Assembly (NCBI GenBank): GCA_037043455.1
Contig: JAWPHD010002648.1
Coordinates: forward strand, 1-64,000
Direction of reading: 5' to 3'
DNA from: Cyrtodaria siliqua
Lineage: Eukaryota; Mollusca; Bivalvia; Adapedonta; Hiatellidae
DNA length: 64,000 bases
Both the position numbers and the translations under genes were made by a program. The notes under the pieces were generated by a model. It was not told where the DNA came from. It made no database searches and was given only the letters and a program-made list of their open reading frames with translations. The stretch's first letter is position 1. The number at the start of each line of letters is the position of its first letter. Of this stretch, positions 12,901 through 25,099 are shown in pieces.

Positions 12901-14914
12901 TTTATAAGCGATTGGGAACAGTAAAAGAATTGTTGATAACTGATAATGTTGTCATTTAAACTGATGTATTTTAATTATGTTGGGGTGTGTTTAGTTTGTT
13001 TTAAGCGTCAAAATACATCACTTGTATCCATGGGTGCCTCATGTTGGTCTGTCTACACCCGCAACATAACAAGCTGTTTCTGTTTTTTTTAATTTAAATA
13101 CATTGCTACACTATTGTTGTTTTAAATGAGACACGAATCAACATTTCTACAACAACGCAATCAAATATTTGTTTATACATTGGTATGTATACTATGTTTG
13201 CAGTGTTACAGGAAAATGATATATAAAGCGTGTTTTGGTTGACTGTGTTCTGTGAAAGCCTTCAGTTACTGCTTATCTTTTATTATGAAATTTATTTTAT
13301 TTGTTCTAAAACGTAATGGAAATATCGACACATTTCAAATTTGTTTTAATAATTAATACTATTTATATATTTCTAATCTCGTGTTTCAGCAAATACACAC
13401 ATGTATTATCACAAAGTGAAAACAATTAGCAGAATCATTACACCTCCAGTAATTTCCTGACCTCATTCGAGCTAGCTTTAACCTCTCTATGCATATGCTA
13501 TTTATCTTGGCGTATACTGAACTATAAAGGTCCAGTTTTTGGATAATAAACTATGCATATTTATATAATACATATATCAACATTCTGACCTAGATTATTT
13601 TGGCACTATTTACCGACCACAGGCTAAGAGCAGCATCACGTGACAGATGTTAGACGGAACTCCGTTACATTTATGGTTTCAACAATTATAAGTGGTCCTT
13701 TTCGTAGAATGGATAGACATGAATCATTCAATACACAGTATAACCGTTTGAAATGAGGATATGTATGCATGTCTTTTTATGAATGATGTATACGCCCTCG
13801 TCGGAAGTGCACTCATTTCTTAAAATTTAAATGAACCTGTTTCATTTCAAAAGATAATTTGTGTCTTGCCATTCATGTTCTTATTTTGCAAAGCATTGTC
13901 TTCACCATTTAAAAATAAAATCATAAATCGAATAAAACTGTGTTTTAATTCGAATTAGCATGTCAGTTCGTGTGGTTTTAGCCCAACTAACTGCGTTGTC
14001 GTCACGGAGTCAAATAATATAAAGTTGTTTCACTGATGTAATCAGACGCAGTAATAACTTAAGATATTTTTCGATGTTTCATTAATTAAACGGACACTAT
14101 GAAAATGCACAAACTATACGTTTTTTGCGCTCATTGTTTAACTAAATATGTTTTATCTTAGCATGTCAAAACCCGCCATAGCATGACATATTCTGAAGGG
14201 AATAGTGTATAATTTGCATAAAGTTAATTTATCAAATAACATGGTTTCTGGAAGTTCAATAAAGCCATGACTTTTTTCGCGAGTGTATTACATATGGAAA
14301 TGAGGACCGAATCACTGTGTTTGTATACAGTAAAACATTTAATCCCAATTGTTTGCATGGTATATCAAACGGTACGTTCAGACGCCTTTACTATTTATCA
14401 TTATTTCATAAAATGAATGTTAGTAACGTTACATTTGGTTTAAGGTGTCGTATTATTTGTAGCGCGAACGCATTTGCAGACACGTAACGTAGCGACGTCA
14501 TGTAAACAACAACACGACGTCATGATTTGTCTTACACATTTTTGCCGTATAATGAAAATTGACAATATTAAATTATCACGTCGTAGGTGTGTTATGTGAT
14601 AAACAGAATATTACATTCGTGACTCTGTATTATTGACTTTAATAAACTCGTTGGATAAAAATATAGGATACTCGGCTAGAACCTCGTATCCTATCATTTT
14701 ATCAAACTCGTTTATTAAAATCCATAATACACAGTTACTCATGTAAGATCCTCTATATATATGTTGCCGAAATTAAATGCTAACAATAAAAATGAGATAT
14801 AGGTTCCTATAGAAACCACAGCGTCCGAGCGCAATGGCATCGTAGGTCCACACTGTACAGCAAACAAGGACTCGAAAATACAATGAAAGAGACAAAAAAC
14901 AACAGAAAGGCTGT
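12901..14914. other. Non-coding stretch
   Basis: AT-rich, with no open frame that looks like a gene. At 13225-13260 a GGTTGACTGTGTTCTGTGAAAGC motif matches the inverse of the retroelement-end motif at 516-575. An ACGTCATG motif occurs twice near 14488-14525. Nothing else recognised. Confidence 0.6.
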
Positions 14915-15930
14915 TGAAGACAGGGTTACCGTCTTGGAACGGTCAGTAGGCAATAAGGCCTACTGGTTAGCTTGAATCGATTTTATATGCGCACAATCCT
15001 CGCTATTATCCTGTCTTCAACGCCCAAATAGACAAGACAGTGTAAGCAAAACTACATATCATCAAAAGGAATTCTCTACCATCCCGAGAAACTAACTAAA
15101 GAAACACATACAAAATAATAAACATCTCAGGATGTATCCAGAATCGTACTGAACAATCATAGTAGTTGCAGCTAAAGAGAAAACCAATCTAGTGTACGAC
15201 CAGAAAACCCGAGGGACGAAAGTTCAGGCACCCACCTCCCTTAGTTGGGGTTTCAGTAGGTACAATCATAGAGTCCCAATAGGTAGTCCAGTCATCACAC
15301 AAATGAAAAGTGAAGCGTAATGTCTGACTGTAGAGGGGTCAATCACTAAACATGCAGTGCGCTGTAAAACCAAAGGGTTATATCCTTTTCTGACGAACTT
15401 CCTGATTAAATTTGTAAAGCGGTCAGGAAACCCGTCAGACTCCTTTAACTTTCGAAGTTTATAGACCACATCTCTATAAAATGAGGGTTGTGATATGCCT
15501 AGTCGCAGAAGTGTCTTAAGGTTGGTGTTGTACTTTTCCGTCAGGCCCTCGTTACGGTGGTAGCATTTAGAGAAAGATCTACGTAGTTTGTGATAACGAA
15601 AACTCTGCTGAAGAAGTTTACTTTATTTCGATCATTGAAGTCTATAACATCATTACACGTTCTAGCAAATCGAATGAGCTGAGAGATATACACACCGTAT
15701 GAGGTAGCACGAGGTATATCTCCATCCAGGTGTGGATAGTCAACGATGTTAAAATTGTAATCATCTCTCGTATCATAGATTTTAGTATGAATACAATCAT
15801 TTGAAATCGAGAGATGAAGAACGAGAAATGCCCTAACCCTAACCCTAACCCTAACTATAATGGTTTCAGTATCGAACAAAGATGACTGACAAATCATCCT
15901 TGGCATATCCATTCCTAGTTGTCAAATAGT
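14915..15930 (-). pseudogene. Penelope-like element copy carrying a telomeric-repeat insert
   Basis: This minus-strand copy is diverged from those at 9.2-12.9 kb and represents a second subfamily. The coding part 15912-15266 has LHLSISNDCIHTKIYDTRDD, PRATSYGVYISQLIRFAR and FTNLIRKFVRKGYNPLVLQR. The 3' UTR with the ACCGTTCCAAGACGGTAACC-type block is at about 14920-15010. Its most striking feature is four telomeric hexamers at 15831-15855 within the coding region. Frame breaks near 15540 and 15620 show it is dead. Confidence 0.75.
15831..15855. repeat. Interstitial telomeric repeat (CCCTAA)4
   Basis: 25 bases of perfect CCCTAA repeat, reading TTAGGG on the minus strand, lie inside the coding part of a Penelope-like copy. 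Translated with the copy it gives a Val-Arg run between the conserved DTET and the LHLSIS segment, where other copies in this window have none, so it was added to the element. Confidence 0.9.
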
Positions 15931-15959
15931 CTTGTATACACGTGTTATGAACGGGGTTC

Positions 15960-16075
15960 GATATACTAATTGCTTTCTTCCTCTTTGACTGTGCGATGAC
16001 CTGACAGATAGTTGACCCTATGATGATGTGTACCTAAATCCTCAAAGAACTATAGCGTTTGAAGTTTATCGATAT
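15960..16075 (+). mobile_element. Penelope-like element ORF-end fragment, opposite strand
   Basis: GACTGTGCGATGACCTGACA, GTTGACCCTATGATGATG and the ATCCTCAAAGAACTATAGCG part match the end of the coding region and start of the 3' UTR in the plus-strand copies at 27190-27260 and 27860-27920. It abuts a minus-strand copy, giving a head-to-head arrangement typical of the complex inverted insertions of these retroelements. Confidence 0.6.
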
Positions 16076-17870
16076 ATTTCGATAATTGTTTCCGATTTTT
16101 TCTCTCCAAACAGAGAATGTTTGTTATTATTATTGCTTATTTTAAAACAAGTACAAATCAGGTCGCCCCTACTATTAGTGTTATTACTGTTCCTTTAGGA
16201 TCATCAAGACAAATATGTGTTGGTTTACTAAACTTACAATAACAGAAACTCTTCCCAATTCATGTAAATAAATAAGGTTTCAGAAACGCGAGCAATTATA
16301 TTTACATTTTATATACATGATATATATAGAAAACTAGAAAGAATGAAAACTGTTTACTTATTTTGAATACATAAATCATGTAGTGCATGCCCATTTAAAC
16401 ATAACTGTTTTATGGTTTGCATAAATGCAATGTTTCTTCCGTCATTTCCATGCAATATCCCGTTGTTTCCGTAAATAAAATGAGAAAACATCAATCATAC
16501 ATGACTTTAACAATAACAGATATTTACCAACCACCGGCTCCATGAGGATGACGTGTATTTTCAATATTGCATCTCAAAATATACAACTGAATTATTTTAC
16601 GATTTATGGCTACGGTTCCATATTTATTGCAATGCAAAGCGTGTATTGAACGGGCCTCCTACTCTAGATGTCTAACACGGGCTGATACTAGATTGCATAT
16701 ATGGGTGAGACACATAAGCCAATTAATTAAACTGGTTCATTTCTGCCTTCTCGTGACGTACATGATACTAAATAAATCAATCAAGGCAATCGTCGGCTAA
16801 CACTTGGAAACGTGGACAGGGTTTCTAATACACACGTTTAAATGTTTGAATGGCATTCGCCTTTAGCAAGCACGCAATGTTGTTGATATTAAAGTGAATC
16901 GGTAAATAATCATATAATAAAGTGTAAGTTAAGTGCGATTAAAGAAGTACCATCTTATCAAGAGTCATTTTCCGAAAAAAAGTGTCACTCCGTTGACGAT
17001 TTATGTTTTACAATCTTTCATAAGATGTACTCAGAGGAAATACTTGAGCGACACCATAATCGATCATCATGGATGCAGAGGTTATGGAAATTGCAGGCAT
17101 TTGGTTGGAACGTGAAAGACGTCCGCTACCTATCGTCCAATAAAGCGCGGGAAACGTCAACAGTATCTCCGCAAATCTTTAATATTGATAAATACTATAT
17201 ATACAAGATCTTGCATGAGTGCCTGTTTCCTATTGAATTTTTTAAACGAATTGGAAAAAAAAAGATGCGAGGATGTGACGAGCGTCATTTCAGTTTTATC
17301 CAACGCGTTTAATAAATTGAATACTACAGTGTACTACATAATCACGAATGTGAGATTCTTGTTATCATATAACTCTAACAGTAGCCTTACAAAGAGCGTT
17401 TTTATTGGCATTGAAGCTCCCTTGTACAGTTGTATCTTCCGATATATGACGTAACCGTATGATGACTTCGAATGTTTGTATAATGGCGTCTTATGTTGAC
17501 TCGGTCTACTCCGTACGTCACCGAACAATCGTGTTATTATTAATTTTTGTAATCCGATATTTAAAAAGGTTACGGAAATCGAAGAGGTAATTCAGATGCA
17601 CACCGAGCTGAAAGAACCGAACAATGATTCGGCCTTCTTGTGCAGATTTGTTTTGTATCGGGTCAGCATAAAAGTCAGTGCTCTTTCAAAAAGACTTTAA
17701 GTCTTGTACAAAAGCAGACATTTTAATAACATACAAGTGTCTGTAATTCAAGTGTATATAATTTATTATATGGAATATGTGTATGTTTGAAGTGAATGTT
17801 TGAAGTATATACATTCACAGAACTCAGCCACACATTCAAAACAACAACAACAAAATTACATGGATTACAT
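16076..17870. other. Non-coding stretch, nothing recognised
   Basis: Contains the GGATCATCAAGACAAATATG module near 16199, also found at 4030, 9125, 23250 and 33110. Frames of 60-95 codons overlap at 16933-17454 without a recognisable domain, and I do not call them genes. Confidence 0.5.
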
Positions 17871-17879
17871 GGATTAACA

Positions 17880-18010
17880 GAAGCAAAGTATGCGATACCA
17901 CGAATAAAAAATGGTTGACAGCAGAGGTACCGTTTTGGAATGGTCAATGATACAAATGCCACTTGGGTATTAAACCACACTAGGGTGCTCAAGAAATATG
18001 TATATATATA
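17880..18010 (-). mobile_element. Penelope-like element 3' UTR fragment
   Basis: TTGACAGCAGAGGTACCGTTTTGGAATGGTCA and the following TATTAAACCACACTAGGGTGC match in order the 3' UTR block of fuller copies. Diverged and isolated. Confidence 0.55.
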
Positions 18011-19289
18011 GTTGTTGGATGCGATACTCGGAGTGTACATATACTTTGTAATCATTACGATGGTTTGCTTTGAAGCATATGCAAATTATTCTACTATACC
18101 ATACAAATAGTGTCGCTGAGAAGAAAGGCTTGTGCTTTTATTATTGTTTTTTGCACTTAGTTCGTATTCAATAGCTGTACGATTGTCTTAACAGCTGTTC
18201 AATATCATGGCTCTTAGGAGCTTATATGTTAACAAATTGTATATACAGTATCAAACATGCACACGCAATTACTTTACTTGCTTATGTGAAGGGATATTAA
18301 GCTTCAAACGATGGTGTTATTTTTGTATTGTTGGGAATCCTATGGTCATATATACATTTGATAATATGCATAATCATCTGTAAAAGATTAGTACATAAAT
18401 GCAGTCTAGTATTATTACACGATCTAAGTAACAATTTATCAAATCTGTAAACTAATAATGTTGCATATTGTTGACATGTATTTGTTAATTTAATTAACTA
18501 AACTTAGTTACTTTGCCCTTGGTTTTATTCACATATTAAATGAAATCCCCACGATTGTTCTAATGTTTGTTTCCTTATCCTATGTTGGAAACCTGTTTAT
18601 GTTTGCGGTGTCGAATAGTTTTCTTCAAGTTTCGTTTTTAGTGTTGTTTGTTTGGTATGTATGATTTTGGTTGACTGTGTTCCTACATTTCCCGTTTGAC
18701 TTTTATACCTACGAGTACACATGTAATCTAGTGTTTATTTAAGTAATTGTTTGTGTCGCCCTATTAGTATTGTGCCGTAACATGTTCCATAAGTAATGTC
18801 CGTTGCCCATACCACATGTTGTGTTGCTGATTGGGGTGAGTGAGTGTTGTGTGGATAACCTGCTGCCGCTGATACATGTATAAGTAGTCAATAGGGACCA
18901 TTCTATGTTTTATTTATTACTGACGTGTTTGTGTAATTTAATTAATACGAATAATAAAAAGCCGTCAATTATGCCATTACGTATTCGTGCAGATTGTGTA
19001 TTGCTCGTGTTGTTCTACACTAAGTATAAGTGTATATTGGTATTGACACGAACCAATACACTTTTGTTTACTGAACACACAATCACGTTATTCATCTAAT
19101 TAACTAAATATGCGTGGGCGCATTCAACACGATTATCTGTGGTGGAGGGAAAAAATAATTCGTGGAAGAGAGATAGATGTTGTTTTTAGAGGACGCTTTG
19201 GTTATTATAACACCATTGAGAGAGATTATCAAACGCAATGACTGCGAATAATTTAGATATATCTAAAATAATATTGATTTGATGACAGG
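18011..19289. other. Non-coding stretch
   Basis: No gene seen. A plus-strand retroelement-end motif (TTGGTTGACTGTGTTC, then CATTTCCCGTTTGAC) is present at about 18665-18700. Confidence 0.5.
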
Positions 19290-19412
19290 GCATTAACTGG
19301 TTGTAGGTGCGTCTCTTTGTGATAAAGCCCTTCCTAGCCATATGAGGCCCTCGAGCAAAAGTTCTTGGGCCTCATATGGATATCACAAAAAGGTACACCT
19401 ACCCAAGTTAAT
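19290..19412. repeat. Foldback element with ~50-bp arms
   Basis: Starts ATTAACTGGTTGTAGGTG and ends CACCTACCCAAGTTAAT. The inner part is a perfect 13-bp stem, CCATATGAGGCCC against GGGCCTCATATGG, around a 16-base loop at about 19352-19367. The outer arms pair with several mismatches. Probably a small foldback MITE. Confidence 0.7.
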
Positions 19413-20689
19413 AACCTCTTAATATGGTTGAAATCATGTATATAGGTTTAAATAATGCAAACTAGAAAACAACGTAGTTAACTTTAAATGAACTTTAAAT
19501 TGTTTAAAAACGGACACATACACACATTCGCATCCAATCATGGCCACGCATACATATATTCTTAAATACATAAGTATATAATCATGATAGTAGAAAGTTT
19601 GAGGTGATGGTTCGCAAAAGAAAATACCATACAGTACATGATGTCAATAATTACCTAGGATACCATGCATAACAATACGGTACTAATAATTATATTTGTT
19701 CAGCCATGCATTGTGTATGCTTTGATGAGGAACTACACATCATTCATACAATAAAACATCGTTGCAATAAAACATCGTTATCACATTGAAACAATAATCC
19801 ACCGAAATTTAAGTTAGAAGAAACAATCCAAATTAACTTTTATTTAGTGATTCGCCCGTTGACAGGTAATATTTTTGCCAGTAACTATATGGCATTGATT
19901 AAGGTTGATCCTCGCTACCACTTATTCGTTTTCCAGTTGTCCGCCATCTTTAAACATATATACGGTATCAGAAATATAAAAACAGTATAAAGTAACATAC
20001 TCTGAAAAAGTTCAACAGGAACGTGAAAATTAAAGTTCCGTCCCAGATAAGTATTATGACCATAGCTAGGTAAAACCTACCTCGAATGACGTCTAATTAG
20101 TACTGGAGTTGTAAGTTGAAGTATTTCTTTGGTTTGTTCTACATGTTTTCATCTGATCTTTATTACATCGTATTATTTTTCCTTATTAAAATTCGACATG
20201 AGACATTATATTACTCAACGTCTTCATAATGGAATTATTTAAGTATAACTCCGGAAACAACGCACTGCAATAAGCGCATGACACTGATTAGTACTATAAA
20301 TGTTTGATAATGATGATACATCTTTCGTAAAATTAATTATAATATTTTCAGAACAATTTAAAGTTTCTGTCAACAAACGCATTAGTTTTGTGAAGTTCAT
20401 GTAACTGACTTCAAATGCAGACAATGAGAATAAATGCAGTTTTGGAATAAATGGTATTGTTCTAATTGTCGTTGTAATTGGCAAATCGTCACAGATCCTC
20501 AATGTACTATTAAATATACCGTTCCTGTTGTTTCTGTTTAAAATCGCATACTATTATTTCAGACAGAAACAAAATAGACTATGCCGTAATAGGTTATAGA
20601 TTACGGGAATAGCTTGTAATACGGATATAAGGGAGAAGGATAGGAACTATCAATACACATGTTACAAGAACAATTTGAAACAAGTTATT
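19413..20689. other. Non-coding stretch, nothing recognised
   Basis: AT-rich. An 87-codon minus-strand frame at 20239-20502 has no recognisable feature and is not called. Confidence 0.5.
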
Positions 20690-21050
20690 TTTACTATTAC
20701 TTGTGATGCGAAGGCTTCATAACCGCTGCTCCCAACTAAATTACATTTTGTGTATTTCGCTCTTCGGGGCATATCATTTTGTTAAGTACTGGAAACTTAC
20801 GCCGCTGGAGTGGACTAACTGTAGTTAAATAGCATGTCCACCGCCGAAAATATATGCATGCCATCTTCGTGATGGTTAAAATTATGTTTTATTGATTTTA
20901 TTGAAATTGAGTTCTGCTCATCCCGGGGCAAGTGGCGTGAACGGTAGCAAGCATATTTCACTACCGTTCATGAACAGTCTCAATCAAACCGAGACTGCAA
21001 TATTTTTTTTATCGTGCTCTGTCGTTTCCAAAGGTCCACTCATAATCTTT
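20690..21050 (-). repeat. Dispersed repeat family R1, copy 1
   Basis: Reads in reverse the same order as 61407-61740: GGACCTTTGGAAACG-type end, TCTCGGTTTGATTGAGACTG, TTCATGAACGGTAGTGAAA, ACCGTTCACGCC, CCCGGG region, GGCATGCATAT and GCCCCGAAGAGCGAAAT. Function and class unknown. There is no tRNA-type box A/B and no open frame. Confidence 0.7.
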
Positions 21051-21905
21051 TATTCGTAATATTTGAATTTGATCTAGCTGCAGTACCAAAATGAGAAAGT
21101 TTGAAATACATTTTTTTGTCAAAAGTTGACAAGCATAGTTCAAGCCAAGTGCTATTCACATTTAGGAAATCTAAATAACACTAATCATCATTCGAATTAA
21201 TTTGCGCAACAGTTTAAATGTAATTGAGACGTGTTGATTTCAAACATGTTCATTGATATAACCATAATTTGGGATTTGTGATCTAATAAGTTACCCTTTT
21301 TACGGGCTTAAACTGATTTATTATCTTGTTCTCCCTTTTGACTGACATAAATTTAATTGAAATACGTCCATTATACAACTAATCCAGTTGTCACAATTCA
21401 AAAATGGTCATATAAACATCAACGTCACCCAAACAAAATGGCACTATACCACCACCAAATAAATGAGGAAATTAAATAGTAAATGACAGGAGAACATAAA
21501 ATAACAATTCTAAACCTGTTTTAATGTTCTTATCACTTACATTTGATTTGACAGTCATGTACCGATGCACTTAGGAAAGAAACTAATAAAGTAACACTAA
21601 TCATAAACCGGAGTCATACACGCAACATTGCAATCAAGTAACAACAAATGTAATAGTGCATGTTTAGTTCGAAAATTAGGACGGATATGTATGTTAATAA
21701 AATGAGCAACGATCCCTAATCATACTTGTATAGTGAATACGTTGGTGACAATGATATTACACAACAGGGTTTAAAGTAATTAATTATGTCGTATTTTTCT
21801 TTCAAAGACTTATCATTAATTGAGGCAAAATCAACATTTCCCTAGTTCTTAAACGACACAAAATCAATTATATGTCTTCTAACTGGTACCTTTATTTAAA
21901 CTGTC
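21051..21905. other. Non-coding stretch, nothing recognised
   Basis: AT-rich sequence without credible open frames or recognised repeats. Confidence 0.5.
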
Positions 21906-21909
21906 ACAT

Positions 21910-22200
21910 TAGGGTTTCAATAATGTTTCACAGAAAACAATCAACCAAAACACGCATTAACACAAACAACAATTACACTATTAATAAAAAATATATGTGG
22001 TATTCCAAACACAAACCAGTTAACAGAGAGAGCTACCGCCTAGGAACGAACAGTAGTAAAAAGGCCTCTGGGGTTTAAACCAGTTGTCAGGTGTTCACCA
22101 AACCTCATCATTACTCCATTGTCACCCACACACATTGGAACAGTGTAAACAACAAAATCCCCGACAGGTGACATTCTCGAATGAACAAGGAAGCAATAAT
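21910..22200 (-). mobile_element. Penelope-like element 3' UTR fragment
   Basis: The order of blocks matches fuller copies: TTCACAGAAAACAATCAACC, GAGCTACCGCCTAGGAACG, GGCCTCTGGGGTTTAAACCAG, CACCAAACCTCA and the GGAACAGTGTAAACA block. Coding sequence is absent. Confidence 0.65.
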
Positions 22201-22544
22201 ATGCAATATAACACATATATTATATATGAAAACAGAAGCATAGTACTCAATGTTTTGGTAGGACCCACATTGATCCACAAGCGATTCACTGAATCTGCCA
22301 CGGCAGTAAACCTATTTGTAATTATTTTATGTTTATATACTTATATACAGGGTTGCGTTCTTTGAATTCAATGTTTTGTGTTCAGCTTTTACATGTTCTT
22401 TTATTGTTATGTTTTAGTTTGAAACAATATGTATGTGAGGCTAACGAAGGTAGATACAAAATAAATACTGAAGAGTGGATCCATTGAAATTAACACACAG
22501 AACAAATGAAGAGAAAGTAGTAAATATAGTTATACAAATATCGA

Positions 22545-22735
22545 ACAGGAAATGCAGCATTCAAGGACGACAGTCAACCACAAACACACACAGAAACAGC
22601 AAACCATTTAAAGATGAATAACAGGCCAAAAAATACATCACACACACAAAAGGGTTGACAATAGCGCTATCGCCTTTGAACGGCCAGTGGCAAAAAAGGC
22701 TGATGGGGGTTTAAACCAGGTTCTAGGTTATGGAG
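22545..22735 (-). mobile_element. Penelope-like element 3' end fragment
   Basis: Contains GCAGCATTCAAGGACGACAG (terminal block), GTTGACAATAGCGCTATCGCC and GTTTAAACCAGGTTCTAGG in the standard order on the minus strand. Adjacent sequence at 22735-22800 resembles a degenerate R1 copy. Confidence 0.65.
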
Positions 22736-23299
22736 TCTGTTGAGAGGTTAAATAAAGGGCAACATCATCACAAAGCCTACCACCGGTTTAAGGTTTCCCA
22801 TAGGCCACACTGCAAGCTTTTCCGAAGATAAAAAATGAAACCAACATACAAAGTCAGGAAGATGTGCCTTATTTTTTAGGTAAGTCCAAGTCCAATGTGT
22901 TAAAAGTCAAAATTCAGCTTGTTTCCCGTACAGAACTTTCCATGGGGGCAGCCATATTTGTATACATGCAAAATCGCAGTAATGATTTACCTGTTTTGAG
23001 TGGGGGTTAATCTCACAATTTCATGTTTAAAAAATACATTTGATAAAAATAGATGCTCTGGTTTTAATAAATGTTATTTATCAATTAACAACTCTGACAA
23101 TGTATTTTGAAAGATTGATCAGGCATGTTTTAAGTTGTGTGACCTTCCAGTTCTGGCTCAAGTCACTCCTGGAAAGGGGCGTGGCCAAGCCCATGCTATA
23201 TTTAGGATACCGCAACTTTAAGCGGCATTCTACTTTAACGTCACACATATTGGGCTTGCTGATCTTAAAGGACCAGTAAGTAATACCACCTATATACAG

Positions 23300-23850
23300 G
23301 TCAAACATGAAATGCAGCTTTCACAGGACAGAGTCAACAAAGGGCTCCCATTCAAAAGAAACAAGTACTATTACAATGAGACATAGAAGTACAAACCAAG
23401 ACAATGGGTCGACAACCGGGTACCGCCTTGAAACGGTTAGAGGTAAAATGTCCGTTGGAGTTTTAACGAAACCTCTCTTTAACCGTAATGCCATCCAAAA
23501 TAAACAGAAACGTATATATCCTCTAACAATCTACGCAATATGATTAAAACACGAACTTGATATTGTATACATGACAATACAAAACATACTTGGATAGCCT
23601 TAAAGTAAGAACTCAATGACTTGGAAGAAGCTATAACAACATCAACATACACTCTTAATAAAACTACGAGATAACACTTGACTTTGAACGCCTCCATCTT
23701 TTTCGTCATCTCAGGGTCAACAATCTTTCGGGTTATCGAACAATCAAAGAGGGAAGCATAGTGGTGAATTGTAAATTCGTCAAATACTAAACAATGATCA
23801 TAGGGTAATAACCTATTTTCATAAACGTTCTAATATGTTTGATAGGGCTT
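23300..23850 (-). pseudogene. Penelope-like element, degraded 3' copy
   Basis: 3' UTR blocks (CTTTCACAGGACAGAGTCAA, GTACCGCCTTGAAACGG) are at 23315-23450. Further upstream on the minus strand are degenerate coding-end blocks (CATCTCAGGGTCAACAATC, AAAGAGGGAAGCATAGTGG, TAGGGTAATAACC). No frame is conserved. Confidence 0.6.
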
Positions 23851-24245
23851 GTATGGAATGGTATGAACGGAGTTTGTAAATCACTTTACCATAAAAGACT
23901 AGCTGTTATAGACATTTTCGTTAAAGTGGTATTAAATTGTCTAATGTTTAAGAAGTATAACCAATGTAGTTGTATTGCAGTGAGCTACAATTTCATTTCA
24001 TTCTCGTGTCATATATGCATTATTGGGTTATGCAACATTCATAAACATTGAACTAATTATTATATAGCTGGACACATTAAATGTGTCCATATGTATATTG
24101 TAAACATGATGCTAGATTTTGTAATTGATATTATCAATCTATATCATTTGATGCGATGTGTCATAAGTAACACTGACAGTTGTATTTAAATTAGAGAACA
24201 AAAGTCATCTGACGTGCAATGCTGTTGTTTTCCTTTGTATTTACT

Positions 24246-24500
24246 GGAATTGAATTTAATTTAATTGAATTGGTTTTATAGTTGCACCATCAGCTAATGC
24301 CATATGGTGACGTTTCCAGCTTCTGCTGGTGGAGGAAGTCCCAAGGTGCACCTCAGGGCAATTATCGTGCACAGGTGGGCACCTGAGTAGAACCACCGAC
24401 GTTCCGCAATAAGAGTCCTAGGTCCATGAGGGATTGAACCCACGGCGGTAAGGGGCAAGTGATCTCAAGTCAGAGACTTCAACCACTAGGCCACGGACGA
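24246..24500 (-). mobile_element. tRNA-derived SINE
   Basis: On the minus strand a tRNA-like head starts at about 24498 (GTCCGTGG). It has a box A-like TGGCCTAGTGG (24483-24493) and a box B-like GGTTCAATCCC (24430-24440), correctly spaced for a pol III promoter, and closes with CATGGAC. A non-tRNA body follows (CACCTTGGGACTTCCTCCAC and AAGCTGGAAACGTC). It ends in an AATT-rich tail (24246-24272). The head has too many mismatches in its stems to be a functional tRNA. I cannot name the SINE superfamily with confidence. Confidence 0.75.
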
Positions 24501-24699
24501 TTCGGAAGAATGCTATAGCAATATTACAGTGATAGAGGTAAACAGTAATACTTGCATTGTTTTTTGTGTTTGCTATGTTAATTGGGATTGTATTAAGGTA
24601 ATAGTGACTTGTAGGTTCAAATAAAATGTACATGATGTGTCTGCATTAATGATAGTGTGACTGAAGGAAACATTTCCCTTTCCTTGAAAATCAGCAAGC

Positions 24700-25012
24700 A
24701 AAAAAAAGAGTATGATAATGGACCTTTGGAAACGGCCGAGCACGCCACATACGAAATATCGCAGTCTCGGTTTGATTGAGCCTGTTCATGAGTGGTAGTG
24801 AATTTATGCTAGCTACCGCTCACGCCCTCTAGCCCCGGGTTGAGCAGAACCCAATATTCATAAAATCAACAGCACAAATTGTTAACCATCACGAAGATGG
24901 CATGCATATGGCGGTGGACATGGAGTTATCCTTATTTAACGTATTCCCCATGTCGTACGGTGTATGGTCCCAGTATCTAATAAAATGAAATGCCCCGAAG
25001 AGCGAAATTGTA
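24700..25012 (+). repeat. Dispersed repeat family R1, copy 2
   Basis: One of the longest R1 copies. It starts GTATGATAATGGACCTTTGG, has an internal hairpin where the block around GAGTGGTAGTG pairs with GCTAGCTACCGCTCAC, then CCTCTAGCCCCGGGTTGAGC, and ends near AATGCCCCGAAGAGCGAAAT. Confidence 0.75.
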
Positions 25013-25099
25013 CTTATTTCACTATTTGAAATATTCATTTGCAAGATTAATCGCTATTCGACAACAACATTACACGTTAGTTTATAACGGTGACACAGA

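Noticed and set aside
16933..17454. Overlapping 60-95 codon plus-strand frames
   Set aside because: No recognisable motif, mutually overlapping frames, no conserved partner in the window.
24424..24498. Functional tRNA gene
   Set aside because: Box A and B are present but stems mismatch and a SINE body with AATT tail follows, so it is a SINE head.
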